Source: Oscillospiraceae bacterium (GTDB taxonomy: Bacteria > Bacillota > Clostridia > Oscillospirales > CAG-272). Taken from it: a stretch of DNA of 64,000 nt. The notes below the pieces were generated by a model. That model was not told the DNA's origin, made no database searches, and saw nothing but the letters and a program-made list of their open reading frames with translations. Positions 25,584-34,734 of the stretch are shown here, one piece after another (the first letter of the stretch is position 1; every line of letters starts with the position of its first letter). Position numbers and translations under genes: made by a program. The stretch spans positions 1-64,000 of the forward strand of contig SVSH01000002.1 in assembly GCA_015064395.1 (NCBI GenBank), written 5' to 3'.

Positions 25584-25958
25584 ATGCGGGCGTTTTATAT
25601 ATCTGTCGTTTTGTTTGTTCTCATGCTTTTGGTGATCGGGGGGAGCATGGCGATGAACCGCTACGTGTGCGGACATATGCAGGCGGAATTGGAAAAGCTG
25701 CCCGACGAGCCGAGTCCCGAGGCGGTAGAGCAACTGGTCTCATTGCAAGCGTTTTGGGTTCGTTGGCGGGGATGGATGCGCCTCTGTGTCAATCAGGTCG
25801 TCTGGCGAGCGGTCAACGATCCGATGATGACGCTTGTGCCATATGCGGCCCTGGGTCAGGAGGCAACGAACGAATACGTGGGGGCGCGTATCCAGCTTTT
25901 GTGCGCGATACAAGAAATGAGCCGCCCGGAACGGGTGGCTCTGAGTAGCATTTTTTAG
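25584..25958 (+). CDS. DUF4363-type protein
   Basis: A 124-residue protein with one N-terminal membrane helix (residues 5-25) and a helical remainder. Its position directly after yetF, not the sequence alone, supports DUF4363. AAGGAGG lies inside the end of yetF. It is probably a membrane-anchored partner of YetF (inference). It is convergent with the DUF1294 gene. Confidence 0.7.
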   Translation: MRAFYISVVLFVLMLLVIGGSMAMNRYVCGHMQAELEKLPDEPSPEAVEQLVSLQAFWVRWRGWMRLCVNQVVWRAVNDPMMTLVPYAALGQEATNEYVGARIQLLCAIQEMSRPERVALSSIF

Positions 25959-25959
25959 A

Positions 25960-26232
25960 TCAATCAAAGGAAAGAAAGATGACCAACGCAACCTGGACGG
26001 CCAGACCCAGGACGTTGACGACCCAGAAATACCAGTGGTTGGTCTTGTGGCGGAACAGGTGCATGGCGGCAAGAGCGCCGATGGCACCGCCAAAAAAGCC
26101 GACGCCGAGAAGCACGCTCTCGGGAATGCGCCACAGATGCTTTTTTGCTTTGGCCTTGTCGATGCCGTAAAGGGCAAGGGCGATGATGCTGATGATGATC
26201 ATGGCGATCAAAAGAAAAATAGGAGGGGACAT
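25960..26232 (-). CDS. DUF1294 membrane protein
   Basis: A 90-residue protein with three hydrophobic segments and the DUF1294 marks YGIDKAKAK, RIPE and FFGGAIGALAAMHLFRHK. The function is unknown. The ATG at 26232 follows AAGGAG; a longer frame would start inside the upstream promoter region. Its 3' end abuts the DUF4363 stop with no terminator between. Confidence 0.85.
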   Translation of the reverse strand: MSPPIFLLIAMIIISIIALALYGIDKAKAKKHLWRIPESVLLGVGFFGGAIGALAAMHLFRHKTNHWYFWVVNVLGLAVQVALVIFLSFD

Positions 26233-26352
26233 ATGTGGATGCTCCTTATCGTAGAATAGTACCAGTATAATGCTGTTTTGGGGGTTTGTCAAGAGTGATT
26301 TGTGCCGAAAAAGGGTAAAAAACTCCTTTGCAGGATGGAAATTCCGAAAAAT

Positions 26353-26370
26353 ATGTTGACATATCAACAT
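26353..26370. promoter_or_regulatory. Candidate MarR operator
   Basis: ATGTTGA-CATA-TCAACAT, perfect 7-bp arms covering the -35 box. MarR dimers bind such 16-20-bp palindromes, and the operon encodes a MarR protein as its second gene. Confidence 0.6.
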
Positions 26371-26384
26371 TCATGTGGTATAAT
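26356..26384 (+). promoter_or_regulatory. Promoter of the acyl-CoA synthetase-MarR operon
   Basis: TTGACA at 26356-26361, TATAAT at 26379-26384, 17-bp spacer. The -35 lies inside a palindrome. Confidence 0.85.
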
Positions 26385-26463
26385 AAATTTGCCTGCGCAC
26401 TTGAAGGTAGGCAATATATTGCATGAAATTTTGGTATCAATAAAAATTTTGGTGAGGTAAAAT

Positions 26464-28146
26464 ATGAAGCCTTATGCATTGAATCCGACCTTTGAATACC
26501 GTGACGTCAGAGAGATGCTCAACAATTCTGCCGCAGTTTACGGCGATGACATTGCTTACTCGTATCGCGTTTCTCCCAAGGACAGCGAGGCGGTAAGAGT
26601 ATCCTTCCGCACGTTGCTTGGTGAGGTTGACGACCTGGCCGCCGCTTTGGTTGAGCTGGGCTGTCACGGCAAGCATTGCGCCATCATCGGCAAGCTGACC
26701 TATCCCTGGATCAAGGTGTACTATGCGCTCTTGTCCATTGGCGCCGTTGTCGTTCCGCTTGACCGTGATTGGACGGGGAGTGAGCTTTCGACCACGGCTG
26801 CCTTTGCCGATTGTGAATTTGTTTTTGCAGATGAGGATCTCAAGGACAAGGTGGACATGATCTGCCAGAACGAGGAGTGCCACATTCTCGGTCGCTTTGT
26901 CATTGGCGGCGAGGGTGAGGATTCCGTTGCCGCGCTGGAGGCCAAGGGAGCGGCAATGCAGCAGCGTCCCGAATTTCCCGAGATCGACCCTGAGGTTTGT
27001 GCCGAGATTGTGTTCACCTCGGGCACGACGGGCAAGGGAAAGGGCGTTATGCTGTCTCAAAAGGCCATTATGACCGATATTGCGGGCGGTATGGAATACA
27101 TTTCCGTCAGCAAGAAGACCATGGCGGTCCTGCCTCCGCATCACACCTTTGGCTCGACGGTCAACCTGATCGGACATATGCTGGTGGGTACTGAGGTATA
27201 CCTGTCTTCCGGTCTGCGATATATTCAAAAGGAGCTCAAGGCAGAGCAGCCCGAGCACCTGATCCTGGTCCCCCTGTATCTGGAGACCTTCTATCGCAAG
27301 ATCTGTGCCAACGTCAAGGAGACGGGCAAGGAGACCATTCTGTCCTACATGATGAAGGTAAGTAACGGCCTGCGTCACGTCAAGCTCGACCTGCGCGGCA
27401 AGCTGTTCAATTCGATCCTGTCCGTCTTTGGCGGCAAGCTCAAGCTGGTCATCTGCGGCGGTGCGCCCATGAACAGCGAGATCTCTCACGCCTACGAAAG
27501 CTGGGGCATTACCATTCTCAACGGTTACGGCATTACCGAGTGTGCACCGCTTCTTTCTGTCAATCGTAACCGCGAGCGCGTGCCCGGCAGTGTCGGTCGC
27601 GTATTGCGCTGTGTCGATCTGATCATTGCCGATCCAAACGAGGACGGCGAGGGCGAGATCCGCGTCAAGGGCCCCAACGTCATGATGGGCTATTACAAGG
27701 ATGAAGAAGCAACGGTGGCGGCCTTCGATGAGAACGGCTACTTCCGCACGGGCGACTACGGCAGACTGGACGGGGACATTCTGACACTGACCGGCCGACT
27801 CAAGAATCTGATCATTCTTTCCAACGGTAAGAACGTGTATCCCGAGGAGATCGAGACCGAGCTGTGTGCCACGGGCGGTATTCTGGAGATCGTCGTCTAC
27901 GAGGGACAGAGCCAGCGCGGCAGTGCGTATAACACCATCGTTGCCGAGGTCTACCCCGATAACGACTATATCCAGGCCAATGGTATCGAGGACGTGGCGG
28001 CATATCTGAAGGAAAAGATCGATGCGTACAACCGTACAGCCACGCCGTACAAGAAGGTTGGTCTGCTCAAGGTGAGAAAAGAGGAATTCCCCAAGAACAC
28101 CTTGCGTAAGATCAAGAGATTTGAACTCGATCGCACCATTAAGTAA
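26464..28146 (+). CDS. AMP-forming acyl-CoA synthetase
   Basis: A 560-residue ANL-superfamily ligase that activates a carboxylic acid with ATP and CoA, probably a fatty acid. The P-loop TSGTTGKGKGVM is near residue 183, A5 motif GYGITECAPL near 355, the ATPase motif TGDYGRLDGD near 430 and the C-terminal catalytic Lys in PKNTLRKIKR near 547. It is in an operon with marR 21 nt downstream, under a promoter with a palindrome, suggesting control by an acyl compound. Chain length is unknown. Confidence 0.9.
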   Translation: MKPYALNPTFEYRDVREMLNNSAAVYGDDIAYSYRVSPKDSEAVRVSFRTLLGEVDDLAAALVELGCHGKHCAIIGKLTYPWIKVYYALLSIGAVVVPLDRDWTGSELSTTAAFADCEFVFADEDLKDKVDMICQNEECHILGRFVIGGEGEDSVAALEAKGAAMQQRPEFPEIDPEVCAEIVFTSGTTGKGKGVMLSQKAIMTDIAGGMEYISVSKKTMAVLPPHHTFGSTVNLIGHMLVGTEVYLSSGLRYIQKELKAEQPEHLILVPLYLETFYRKICANVKETGKETILSYMMKVSNGLRHVKLDLRGKLFNSILSVFGGKLKLVICGGAPMNSEISHAYESWGITILNGYGITECAPLLSVNRNRERVPGSVGRVLRCVDLIIADPNEDGEGEIRVKGPNVMMGYYKDEEATVAAFDENGYFRTGDYGRLDGDILTLTGRLKNLIILSNGKNVYPEEIETELCATGGILEIVVYEGQSQRGSAYNTIVAEVYPDNDYIQANGIEDVAAYLKEKIDAYNRTATPYKKVGLLKVRKEEFPKNTLRKIKRFELDRTIK

Positions 28147-28167
28147 TCCACAAGGGTAAGGGTAACT

Positions 28168-28647
28168 ATGGAATCAGAGCGCTTTAATCAATTTGTGCAG
28201 TTGATCGAGAGCATTCACAAGAGTGTCAACAAGATCAAGCTGTCCATCGCACCTACGCTGGGTGTCAAGAGCGTACACGTGTTTTGGTTGTACGAGCTGA
28301 TGGCTCATCCGACCGGATTGACGGCGGCGACGCTGGCGGCCAAGAGCAAGATCGACCGATCCCTCATTTCCCGCGAGGTTGAGGAGCTGCGCGAGCGAGG
28401 CTACGTTGAGGTTGCCGGCGGTGGGGGAGGAAAGCGAAAGAATTATAACTCCCGCATTCGCCTGACCGAGCAAGGAATGAACCTGGCCAAAACCATCACG
28501 GCATATGCCATGGCGGCGCAAAGCGCGGCAGATGCCGGCATTGGCGAGGAAGAGCTGGCCCACTTTTACGCGACGCTTGAGAAGCTGTCGATGAACTTGT
28601 CTCAGGTCGCCGAGAAGCCGGGCGCGTTGGAACAGGCGGTGGTATAA
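28168..28647 (+). CDS. MarR-family transcriptional regulator
   Basis: A 159-residue winged-helix protein. The recognition region AATLAAKSKIDRSLISREVEEL lies about residues 52-73 (shown here over two overlapping helices) and the wing carries an unusual run of five glycines (AGGGGGKRK). Terminal helices form the dimer interface. It is second in the acyl-CoA synthetase operon and is the natural candidate to bind the 26353-26370 palindrome, in analogy with FarR/FadR-like lipid sensors. Confidence 0.88.
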   Translation: MESERFNQFVQLIESIHKSVNKIKLSIAPTLGVKSVHVFWLYELMAHPTGLTAATLAAKSKIDRSLISREVEELRERGYVEVAGGGGGKRKNYNSRIRLTEQGMNLAKTITAYAMAAQSAADAGIGEEELAHFYATLEKLSMNLSQVAEKPGALEQAVV

Positions 28648-28649
28648 TA

Positions 28650-28687
28650 AAAAAAGACAGTGAGTGGTAAAATTCACTGTCTTTTTT
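28650..28687. terminator. Bidirectional terminator
   Basis: aaaaaagacagtga / tcactgtctttttt with a 10-nt loop between convergent marR and the malic enzyme gene. Confidence 0.9.
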
Positions 28688-28690
28688 GTT

Positions 28691-29863
28691 TTATATCCTT
28701 GCTACCCCTGTTTCGTGCGCGGCCTTGATCACGGCGGCGGCAACGGCGGGGGCAACTCTCGTGTCAAGGGCTGTGGGTATGATATTCTGCTCATTCAGTT
28801 CGCTCTCGGGAATGAGGGCGGCCAGCGCATAAGAGGTGGCGACCTTCATCTGCTCGTTGATGCACCTTGCGCGGCAGTCCAAGGCCCCTCGGAAGATACC
28901 GGGGAAGGCGAGGACGTTATTGATCTGGTTGGGAAAGTCGGAGCGTCCGGTGCCCACGATACGGGCGCCGGCGGCAAGCGCCTTGTCGGGCATGATCTCG
29001 GGGGTGGGGTTGGCCATCGGGAAGACGATGGCGTCCTGGGCCATGGAGCGAACCATATCCTCGGACACGACGCCGGGAGCCGAGACACCGATGAATACGT
29101 CAGCACCCTTCATGGCGTCGGCAAGCGTGCCCGTCAGGTGGTCGCGGTTGGTGATCTTGGCCATAGACTCGTGGGCGGGGTTGAGTCCTTCCTGACCATC
29201 GCAGAGGATGCCAAAGCGGTCGACCATCGTGAGGTTTTGAACGCCCATATTGAGGAGGTGACGACCGATGGCGATGCCGGCAGAGCCTGCGCCGTTGATG
29301 ACGACGCGCACGTCAGCTATATTCTTGCCGACGACCTTCAGGGCGTTGAGCAGGGCGGCGGCGACGACGATGGCGGTGCCGTGCTGGTCGTCGTGAAAGA
29401 CGGGAATGTCGCAGATGTCCTTGAGCTTTTGCTCGATCTCAAAGCAGCGGGGAGCGGAAATGTCTTCGAGATTGATGCCGCCGAAGCTGCCCGAGAGCAG
29501 ATAGACGGTGCGGACGATCTCGTCGACGTCCTTGGAGCGGATGCACAAGGGGAAGGCGTCCACGTCGGCAAAGGTCTTAAAGAGGGCGCACTTGCCCTCC
29601 ATGACGGGCATGCCGGCCTCGGGGCCGATGTCGCCCAGACCCAGCACAGCCGTGCCGTCGGTGACGACGGCTACCAGATTGGAGCGGCGGGTCAGCTCAA
29701 AGGATTTGTCGGGATTTTTTTGTATTTCCAGGCAGGGCTCGGCCACGCCGGGAGTATAGGCAAGTGAAAGATCGTGGCGGTTCTCGATGGGAGCGCGGGA
29801 GATGACTTCGATCTTGCCCTTCCAGTCGTAGTGTTTTTGGAGAGATTCTTGGCGGATGTCCAT
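28691..29863 (-). CDS. NAD(P)-dependent malic enzyme
   Basis: A 390-residue short-form malic enzyme (malate to pyruvate + CO2). Catalytic Tyr in [11 protein letters not shown] (about 36), Lys in EGKCALFK (about 91), the metal site in FHDDQHGTA (about 158) and Rossmann motif [10 protein letters not shown] (about 190) are present. It follows fumC by 21 nt in the same direction; together they convert fumarate to malate to pyruvate. Cofactor choice is not readable with certainty. Confidence 0.93.
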   Translation of the reverse strand: MDIRQESLQKHYDWKGKIEVISRAPIENRHDLSLAYTPGVAEPCLEIQKNPDKSFELTRRSNLVAVVTDGTAVLGLGDIGPEAGMPVMEGKCALFKTFADVDAFPLCIRSKDVDEIVRTVYLLSGSFGGINLEDISAPRCFEIEQKLKDICDIPVFHDDQHGTAIVVAAALLNALKVVGKNIADVRVVINGAGSAGIAIGRHLLNMGVQNLTMVDRFGILCDGQEGLNPAHESMAKITNRDHLTGTLADAMKGADVFIGVSAPGVVSEDMVRSMAQDAIVFPMANPTPEIMPDKALAAGARIVGTGRSDFPNQINNVLAFPGIFRGALDCRARCINEQMKVATSYALAALIPESELNEQNIIPTALDTRVAPAVAAAVIKAAHETGVARI

Positions 29864-29884
29864 GGGAGTACCTCTTAGTTGAAT

Positions 29885-31273
29885 TTATACCATTTCTTCG
29901 GGGCGGAATACTTTGTCGAACTGCTCGGCGTCAAGATACCCGAGTGCGATGCAGGCGTCCTTGAGCGAGATGCCCTCGGCGTAGGCCTTTTTGGCAACAC
30001 GGGCGGCGTTTTCGTAGCCGATGTGGGGGTTCAGGCAAGTGACGAGCATGAGCGAGCGGTTCAGATTGTCGCTCATTTTGTCGCGGTTGGCCTTAATGCC
30101 GCTGACACAGCGATCGTTGAAGGAGCGCATACCGTCAGACAGCAGGCGGACGGACTGCAGGAAATTATAGGCGATGACGGGCATGAACACGTTGAGCTCG
30201 AAGTTGCCCTGTGAGGCGGCCATGCCGATGGTCGCGTCGTTGCCCATGACCTGCAGGGCGATCATGGTGATGGCTTCGCACTGGGTGGGGTTGACCTTGC
30301 CCGGCATGATGGACGAGCCCGGCTCGTTTTCGGGAATGGTGATCTCGCCAAGACCCAGGCGGGGGCCGGATGCCAGCCAACGGACGTCGTTGGCTATTTT
30401 CATCAGGTCGGCGGCCAGGGCCTTGAGGGTGCCGTGAGCCGTTACAAGCTCTCCCTTGGAGGAGAGGGCATGGAATTTGTTGTCTGCGGTCGTGAAGGGG
30501 GTGCCGCACAGGTCGGAGATCTCCTTGGCAACGGCGGTGTCAAAGCCGCAGGGGGCGTTGAGACCCGTGCCGACGGCGGTGCCGCCCAGTGCCAGGGGGC
30601 GCAGATGCTCCAACGCGTCGCATATCATGGTAATATTCTTTTCAATGGAGGCACGCCAGCCCGAGATCTCCTGCGAGAAGCGGATGGGGGTGGCATCCTG
30701 CAGGTGGGTACGGCCGCACTTGATGACGTCGGCGTTTTCTTCTTCCAAACGACGGAGCGTGGCGCACAGGTCCTCGGCGGCGGGGAGCAGGGTCTGCTCG
30801 ACGGACAGAATGGCCGCGATATGCATGGCGGTGGGGAAGGTGTCGTTGGAGGACTGAGACATATTGACGTCGTCGTTGGGGTGGAGCAGGGGGGCTCCCA
30901 GGCTCTGGTTGCCGCGATTGGCAATGACCTCGTTGACGTTCATATTGCTTTGTGTGCCGCTGCCCGTTTGCCAGACGACGAGGGGAAAATGCCCGTCCAG
31001 ACAACCCTCGATGATCTCATCGCAGGCTTTTCCGATGATGGCGCATTTCTGGGCCGTCATCTTGTCAGGGCGCAGTGCCGCATTGGCGCGCGCGGCGGCT
31101 TTCTTCAGATATCCAAAGGCGCGAATGATCTCGCGGGGCATTTTTTCTTCTCCAATGGGAAAGTTCTCAAGGCTTCTTTGCGTTTGTGCGCCCCAAAGGC
31201 GGTCGCCCGGGACGAGGACGTCGCCCATGGAATCATGCTCGGTGCGATAGGCGATCTGCTTGCTTGTGTCCAT
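29885..31273 (-). CDS. fumC: Class II fumarate hydratase
   Basis: A 462-residue iron-free fumarase. It carries the superfamily signature GSSIMPGKVNP near residue 318, SQSSNDTFPTAMH near 135 and TGLNAPCGFD near 225, which fit fumarase better than aspartase. AAAGGAG precedes the ATG at 31273; a longer frame lacks a site. It leads the fumC-malic enzyme operon and is divergent from a TetR gene. Confidence 0.93.
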   Translation of the reverse strand: MDTSKQIAYRTEHDSMGDVLVPGDRLWGAQTQRSLENFPIGEEKMPREIIRAFGYLKKAAARANAALRPDKMTAQKCAIIGKACDEIIEGCLDGHFPLVVWQTGSGTQSNMNVNEVIANRGNQSLGAPLLHPNDDVNMSQSSNDTFPTAMHIAAILSVEQTLLPAAEDLCATLRRLEEENADVIKCGRTHLQDATPIRFSQEISGWRASIEKNITMICDALEHLRPLALGGTAVGTGLNAPCGFDTAVAKEISDLCGTPFTTADNKFHALSSKGELVTAHGTLKALAADLMKIANDVRWLASGPRLGLGEITIPENEPGSSIMPGKVNPTQCEAITMIALQVMGNDATIGMAASQGNFELNVFMPVIAYNFLQSVRLLSDGMRSFNDRCVSGIKANRDKMSDNLNRSLMLVTCLNPHIGYENAARVAKKAYAEGISLKDACIALGYLDAEQFDKVFRPEEMV

Positions 31274-31315
31274 GATAACTCCTTTATATTCAGTAGGAAT
31301 ATTCAAGTTTTTTCT

Positions 31316-31344
31316 ATTGTAGCACAAAGTGGGACAAAAGGCAA
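31316..31344 (-). promoter_or_regulatory. fumC promoter
   Basis: On the minus strand TTGCCT (31339-31344) and TACAAT (31316-31321) with a 17-bp spacer. Confidence 0.65.
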
Positions 31345-31405
31345 GGGCGATCGTAAAATTATCCGACGCCTTCGAAAAATGTTTGGGAAAATTATACCGT
31401 TCCTA

Positions 31406-31434
31406 TTGACATATATTTGATGTTGTGCTAAAAT
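31406..31434 (+). promoter_or_regulatory. Promoter of the TetR gene
   Basis: TTGACA at 31406-31411, TAAAAT at 31429-31434, 17-bp spacer. Confidence 0.8.
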
Positions 31435-31452
31435 TGTATCAGGATACAATTT
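31431..31452. promoter_or_regulatory. Candidate TetR operator
   Basis: AAATTGTATC-AG-GATACAATTT: a perfect palindrome with 10-bp arms overlapping the -10 box and transcription start of the tetR-type gene. TetR-family dimers bind such sites, so autorepression is likely. Confidence 0.75.
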
Positions 31453-31468
31453 ATGAAGGAGATTTGAA

Positions 31469-32149
31469 ATGGCAAGGGTAGGACGAGGCAAAAATTATGA
31501 AGCAAACAAATCGAAAATACTGCATCTGGTGGCAGAGAAATTTTTGGCCCAAGGGTATCACAAAACGACACTTCGTGACATTGCCGCAGAGGGAAATATT
31601 TCATACAGCTCGCTGATCAATATCTTTGGAAGTAAGGAAGGAATCCTTTCCGAGCTGGTAGCCTTTGTGCTGGAGGGGCAATTCAATGCCACGGAAAAGC
31701 TACTTCGGGGAAAGACAGAGGACAAAATTCTTTTTTATGCTGCTGAAACGACGCTGCAGCTGTACATGGCGGAGAGTCACGAGCACATTCGTGAAATGTA
31801 TGCCGTGTCCTATTCGCTCCCCGAGACGTCGCACATCATTTACGATACGATCACACACAAGCTGGAGTATATTTTTCACGAGCATCTGCCGGGCCTTGAA
31901 ACCAAGGATTTTTACTGCCTTGAGTTGGCCTCGGGGGGCATCATGCGTTCCTTTATGACGGTGCCGTGCGATATGTTTTTCACCATGGACATGAAGGTGC
32001 GTACCTTTTTGCAGACGACCTTCCGGGTGTATCTTGTACCCGAGGAAAAGATCGAGGAGGCTATTCGCTTCGTTTCCCAATTTGACTTTAAGACCATTGC
32101 CCAGGGGGTCATTGACCATATGCTGACGTACCTGGAATCGAAGACGTAA
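31469..32149 (+). CDS. TetR-family transcriptional regulator
   Basis: A 226-residue regulator with an N-terminal HTH (residues 12-60: TTLRDIAAEGNISYSSLINIF) and a helical ligand-binding domain. GAAGGAG precedes the ATG. A lipoprotein gene follows 30 nt later without a terminator, so the pair is likely one operon controlled through the palindrome at 31431-31452. The divergent fumC promoter is about 90 bp from that site and is less certain as a target. Confidence 0.88.
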   Translation: MARVGRGKNYEANKSKILHLVAEKFLAQGYHKTTLRDIAAEGNISYSSLINIFGSKEGILSELVAFVLEGQFNATEKLLRGKTEDKILFYAAETTLQLYMAESHEHIREMYAVSYSLPETSHIIYDTITHKLEYIFHEHLPGLETKDFYCLELASGGIMRSFMTVPCDMFFTMDMKVRTFLQTTFRVYLVPEEKIEEAIRFVSQFDFKTIAQGVIDHMLTYLESKT

Positions 32150-32179
32150 TATATACTATATTTACAGGAGGGTGTTTAC

Positions 32180-34507
32180 ATGAAAAAATGGATTTCGCTG
32201 ATTGTAGCGATTCTGATGCTGCTTACGCTTTTGGTCGGATGCAAGGGACCGTCCGGTTCGGGACCGTCCGGTCCGGATACGCCCGGCCCGGGGCTCAAGG
32301 GCGCTGAGGCGGCCAAGCTTTTACTGGCCGGAGAACGACTGGACGCGCAACTGCTCAAGAACGAGGGCGATATTTTCGAAGATGGCGCCAAGATCTTTCG
32401 TGATCTGGCGGCGATCGCGCAGGCGAATTTTGCCGACGTCACGTATGCAGGCAACGGTGTGACCGTCGTTCCGCTGTCTCTTGGCAACAATGGGTACCCG
32501 GTCGTAGCACCGCTCGGCCTCGGGCAGTCGGCAGGCGGCAGCCTGAAGACCGTATCATCCACCAAGAGCTCCGACGGCAGTGTGCTTGAGATTGACGGCG
32601 ACACCTATAAGTGGAGCAATTTTGCGGAATATTCCAATTCGCACGACTACTTCAGCAACATCACAAACAATGTAGTTTCAAATGCCGAGATGGCGGCTGA
32701 TCTGATCGATCGGACCAAAAAGAACGTTCGTGTGGTAGATAAGTGGGTGGATATTTGGGGCGATCAATATTATCTTCACGTTGAGGATAATTGCGAGATC
32801 CTGTTCAACCGTCAGGACGACTTTCTGAGAATCTGCAAGCGCTCGAAAAACGAGCAGGGCGTCAACGTGTATGAGGTTTATCAGACGAGCCCGTCGGCAG
32901 AGATGCGCATGACCTATATTCCGGGGCGGAAATATGAGTATACGATGCGAAGCTCCTCGAACGATACCGGTCATAACTTTATTGCCGAGAACACCAAGGG
33001 ATTTTGGGAGGTTTTGGACGTAGGGGGACGGGCACCTTATTACAACGTTTCCCTTATCGTGCTTAAGGATGACATTTGCTATGATGCTTTTTACAATCCG
33101 AACGAGGATGGACGCGGCCTTGGCGGGCTGCAGGTCATCAGTGCAGACAGGAAAACGGATATTTTGCGCGCGACCGGTATTTTGACCGAAGAGAGAGGCA
33201 TGGTCGAGCTATCGCTTCAATCGTTTGACGGTATCAAGGAGATTCGGATCGAGGTTGAGCCTGATAAGATCATAAACGTAACTGAGCAGGGCTTTGACGA
33301 GGAGCTGTACTATCTCGAACAGGACGGTCAGCGCTACTATATGACCTCCGGTCTCAAGAGCGCAGAGGTCGTATTGAACAATGGTATGGTGCTCAGGGAT
33401 GGAGACAGATATCTGGACGGTCGGGTGGAGGTTCGCCGCACGTTGGTGAGCTTTTCCAATAAGGAAAACGGCTCCTGCGGCTATACGTCCGCGATGGATA
33501 TGGAAATCATTGCCGACACCTACGAGAAGCGTATGGAGACGCTGCGTGAGTTTTTGGCTCTCACGGGGCTGGTCTGCAAGCGGGACATGGATTACGTCCG
33601 GGCAGGCATTACCCAGGCCTATGCAGAGCTGGACCAGCTGGTGAAGTACAAGCAATGGAATGAAAGCCCTATTCTCACGGGTGAGGATATTGCCAAAGGC
33701 TGTGAAAATCTGGATGCCAAATATTCGGCATGGCAGGCAACGTACGACGCGATCAAGGATGCGGAGATGATCGATTTTTCCAACACGGAGATCATGGAGC
33801 TCAACATTCATTTTGCACCGATCACAGCACAGAAGGCTACGGTTGTCAAAAACGAGGGGCTGCTCGTTTCGGTAACGGAGCTTGCACTGACGGTCGAGGA
33901 TACGACGCTGTTGGTTGAAAACGAGCCCTATATGGTCAATTTTGCGCTGGTCGGCACCGGCTCGCAGGGACTCACTCACGTGACGCTGGGCGAGACCCAA
34001 ACGGCAAGCTATGACGGTGGCTCCACCTTTACCGTTACCCAGACGACCACCTTTGAGATCCCTGTGCTGGTGCCGGGCGATTACACGGTGGTGGCCTACA
34101 TTTCCACGGCAGACGGCATTCGCATGAGCGGATACACAGACGTGGTGTTCACAGAGGTTGCACCCTACGAGGGCACGCAAGCCAACCTGGCCATCAAGGT
34201 GGGTCAGGGCAGTGAGGGTCAGCTGGCGGTGTCCTACGAGTACATTCGTGAGGTTGAGGTCGCGGTGACGTTTGAGAGCGAGCAGGTGACGTATGCGGCG
34301 ATGCACGTGGCGCTCTCCGAGGCGGCGTATACCTATGGCTTTGCCATGGAGGAGGCTATGGTTGAGGTGAAGGGCGAGGGGGACACCTGGACTTCACTGA
34401 CGGGGCAGGAGGAAGCGCTGGCGTCCGGCACGTATCGTCTGAAGTATCAGATCAACAACGGCGAGACGCACATCGAGGGCTACGTTTATACCCGATACGG
34501 CCAATGA
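32180..34507 (+). CDS. Large lipoprotein of unknown function
   Basis: A 775-residue exported lipoprotein: signal plus lipobox LLVGC (Cys about 21), a Gly/Pro/Ser linker (SGSGPSGPDTPGPG), a mixed mid-region with many aromatic beta strands (about 110-430), a helical stretch (about 440-540), and two Ig-like beta domains (about 555-660 and 665-775). No enzymatic motif is recognised. It is co-transcribed with the TetR regulator, which suggests induced expression. AGGAGGG precedes the ATG. Confidence 0.75.
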   Translation: MKKWISLIVAILMLLTLLVGCKGPSGSGPSGPDTPGPGLKGAEAAKLLLAGERLDAQLLKNEGDIFEDGAKIFRDLAAIAQANFADVTYAGNGVTVVPLSLGNNGYPVVAPLGLGQSAGGSLKTVSSTKSSDGSVLEIDGDTYKWSNFAEYSNSHDYFSNITNNVVSNAEMAADLIDRTKKNVRVVDKWVDIWGDQYYLHVEDNCEILFNRQDDFLRICKRSKNEQGVNVYEVYQTSPSAEMRMTYIPGRKYEYTMRSSSNDTGHNFIAENTKGFWEVLDVGGRAPYYNVSLIVLKDDICYDAFYNPNEDGRGLGGLQVISADRKTDILRATGILTEERGMVELSLQSFDGIKEIRIEVEPDKIINVTEQGFDEELYYLEQDGQRYYMTSGLKSAEVVLNNGMVLRDGDRYLDGRVEVRRTLVSFSNKENGSCGYTSAMDMEIIADTYEKRMETLREFLALTGLVCKRDMDYVRAGITQAYAELDQLVKYKQWNESPILTGEDIAKGCENLDAKYSAWQATYDAIKDAEMIDFSNTEIMELNIHFAPITAQKATVVKNEGLLVSVTELALTVEDTTLLVENEPYMVNFALVGTGSQGLTHVTLGETQTASYDGGSTFTVTQTTTFEIPVLVPGDYTVVAYISTADGIRMSGYTDVVFTEVAPYEGTQANLAIKVGQGSEGQLAVSYEYIREVEVAVTFESEQVTYAAMHVALSEAAYTYGFAMEEAMVEVKGEGDTWTSLTGQEEALASGTYRLKYQINNGETHIEGYVYTRYGQ

Positions 34508-34518
34508 AATACCAAGCG

Positions 34519-34545
34519 GGGGCACGAATATTCGTGCCCCTTTTT
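34519..34545 (+). terminator. Terminator of the TetR-lipoprotein operon
   Basis: Perfect ggggcacgaat/attcgtgcccc palindrome followed by TTTTT. Confidence 0.9.
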
Positions 34546-34648
34546 GTGCTTGATGGAGGGGAGCGGCAAACAACGGAAAGTTGCACAAAAACAACCGACG
34601 GCATTTGTGCATATGTCCGATTTGAAGTGGGAACTTTTGGCATATCCC

Positions 34649-34677
34649 TTGCAATTCAAGCAAAATTGCGGTATGAT
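34649..34677 (+). promoter_or_regulatory. Promoter of the sugar dehydrogenase operon
   Basis: TTGCAA at 34649-34654, TATGAT at 34672-34677, 17-bp spacer. Confidence 0.7.
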
Positions 34678-34734
34678 ATAACGTGATGAGGCAGATGTCT
34701 CAAATGAAATTTTAACATTCCGGAGGATGGAAAC

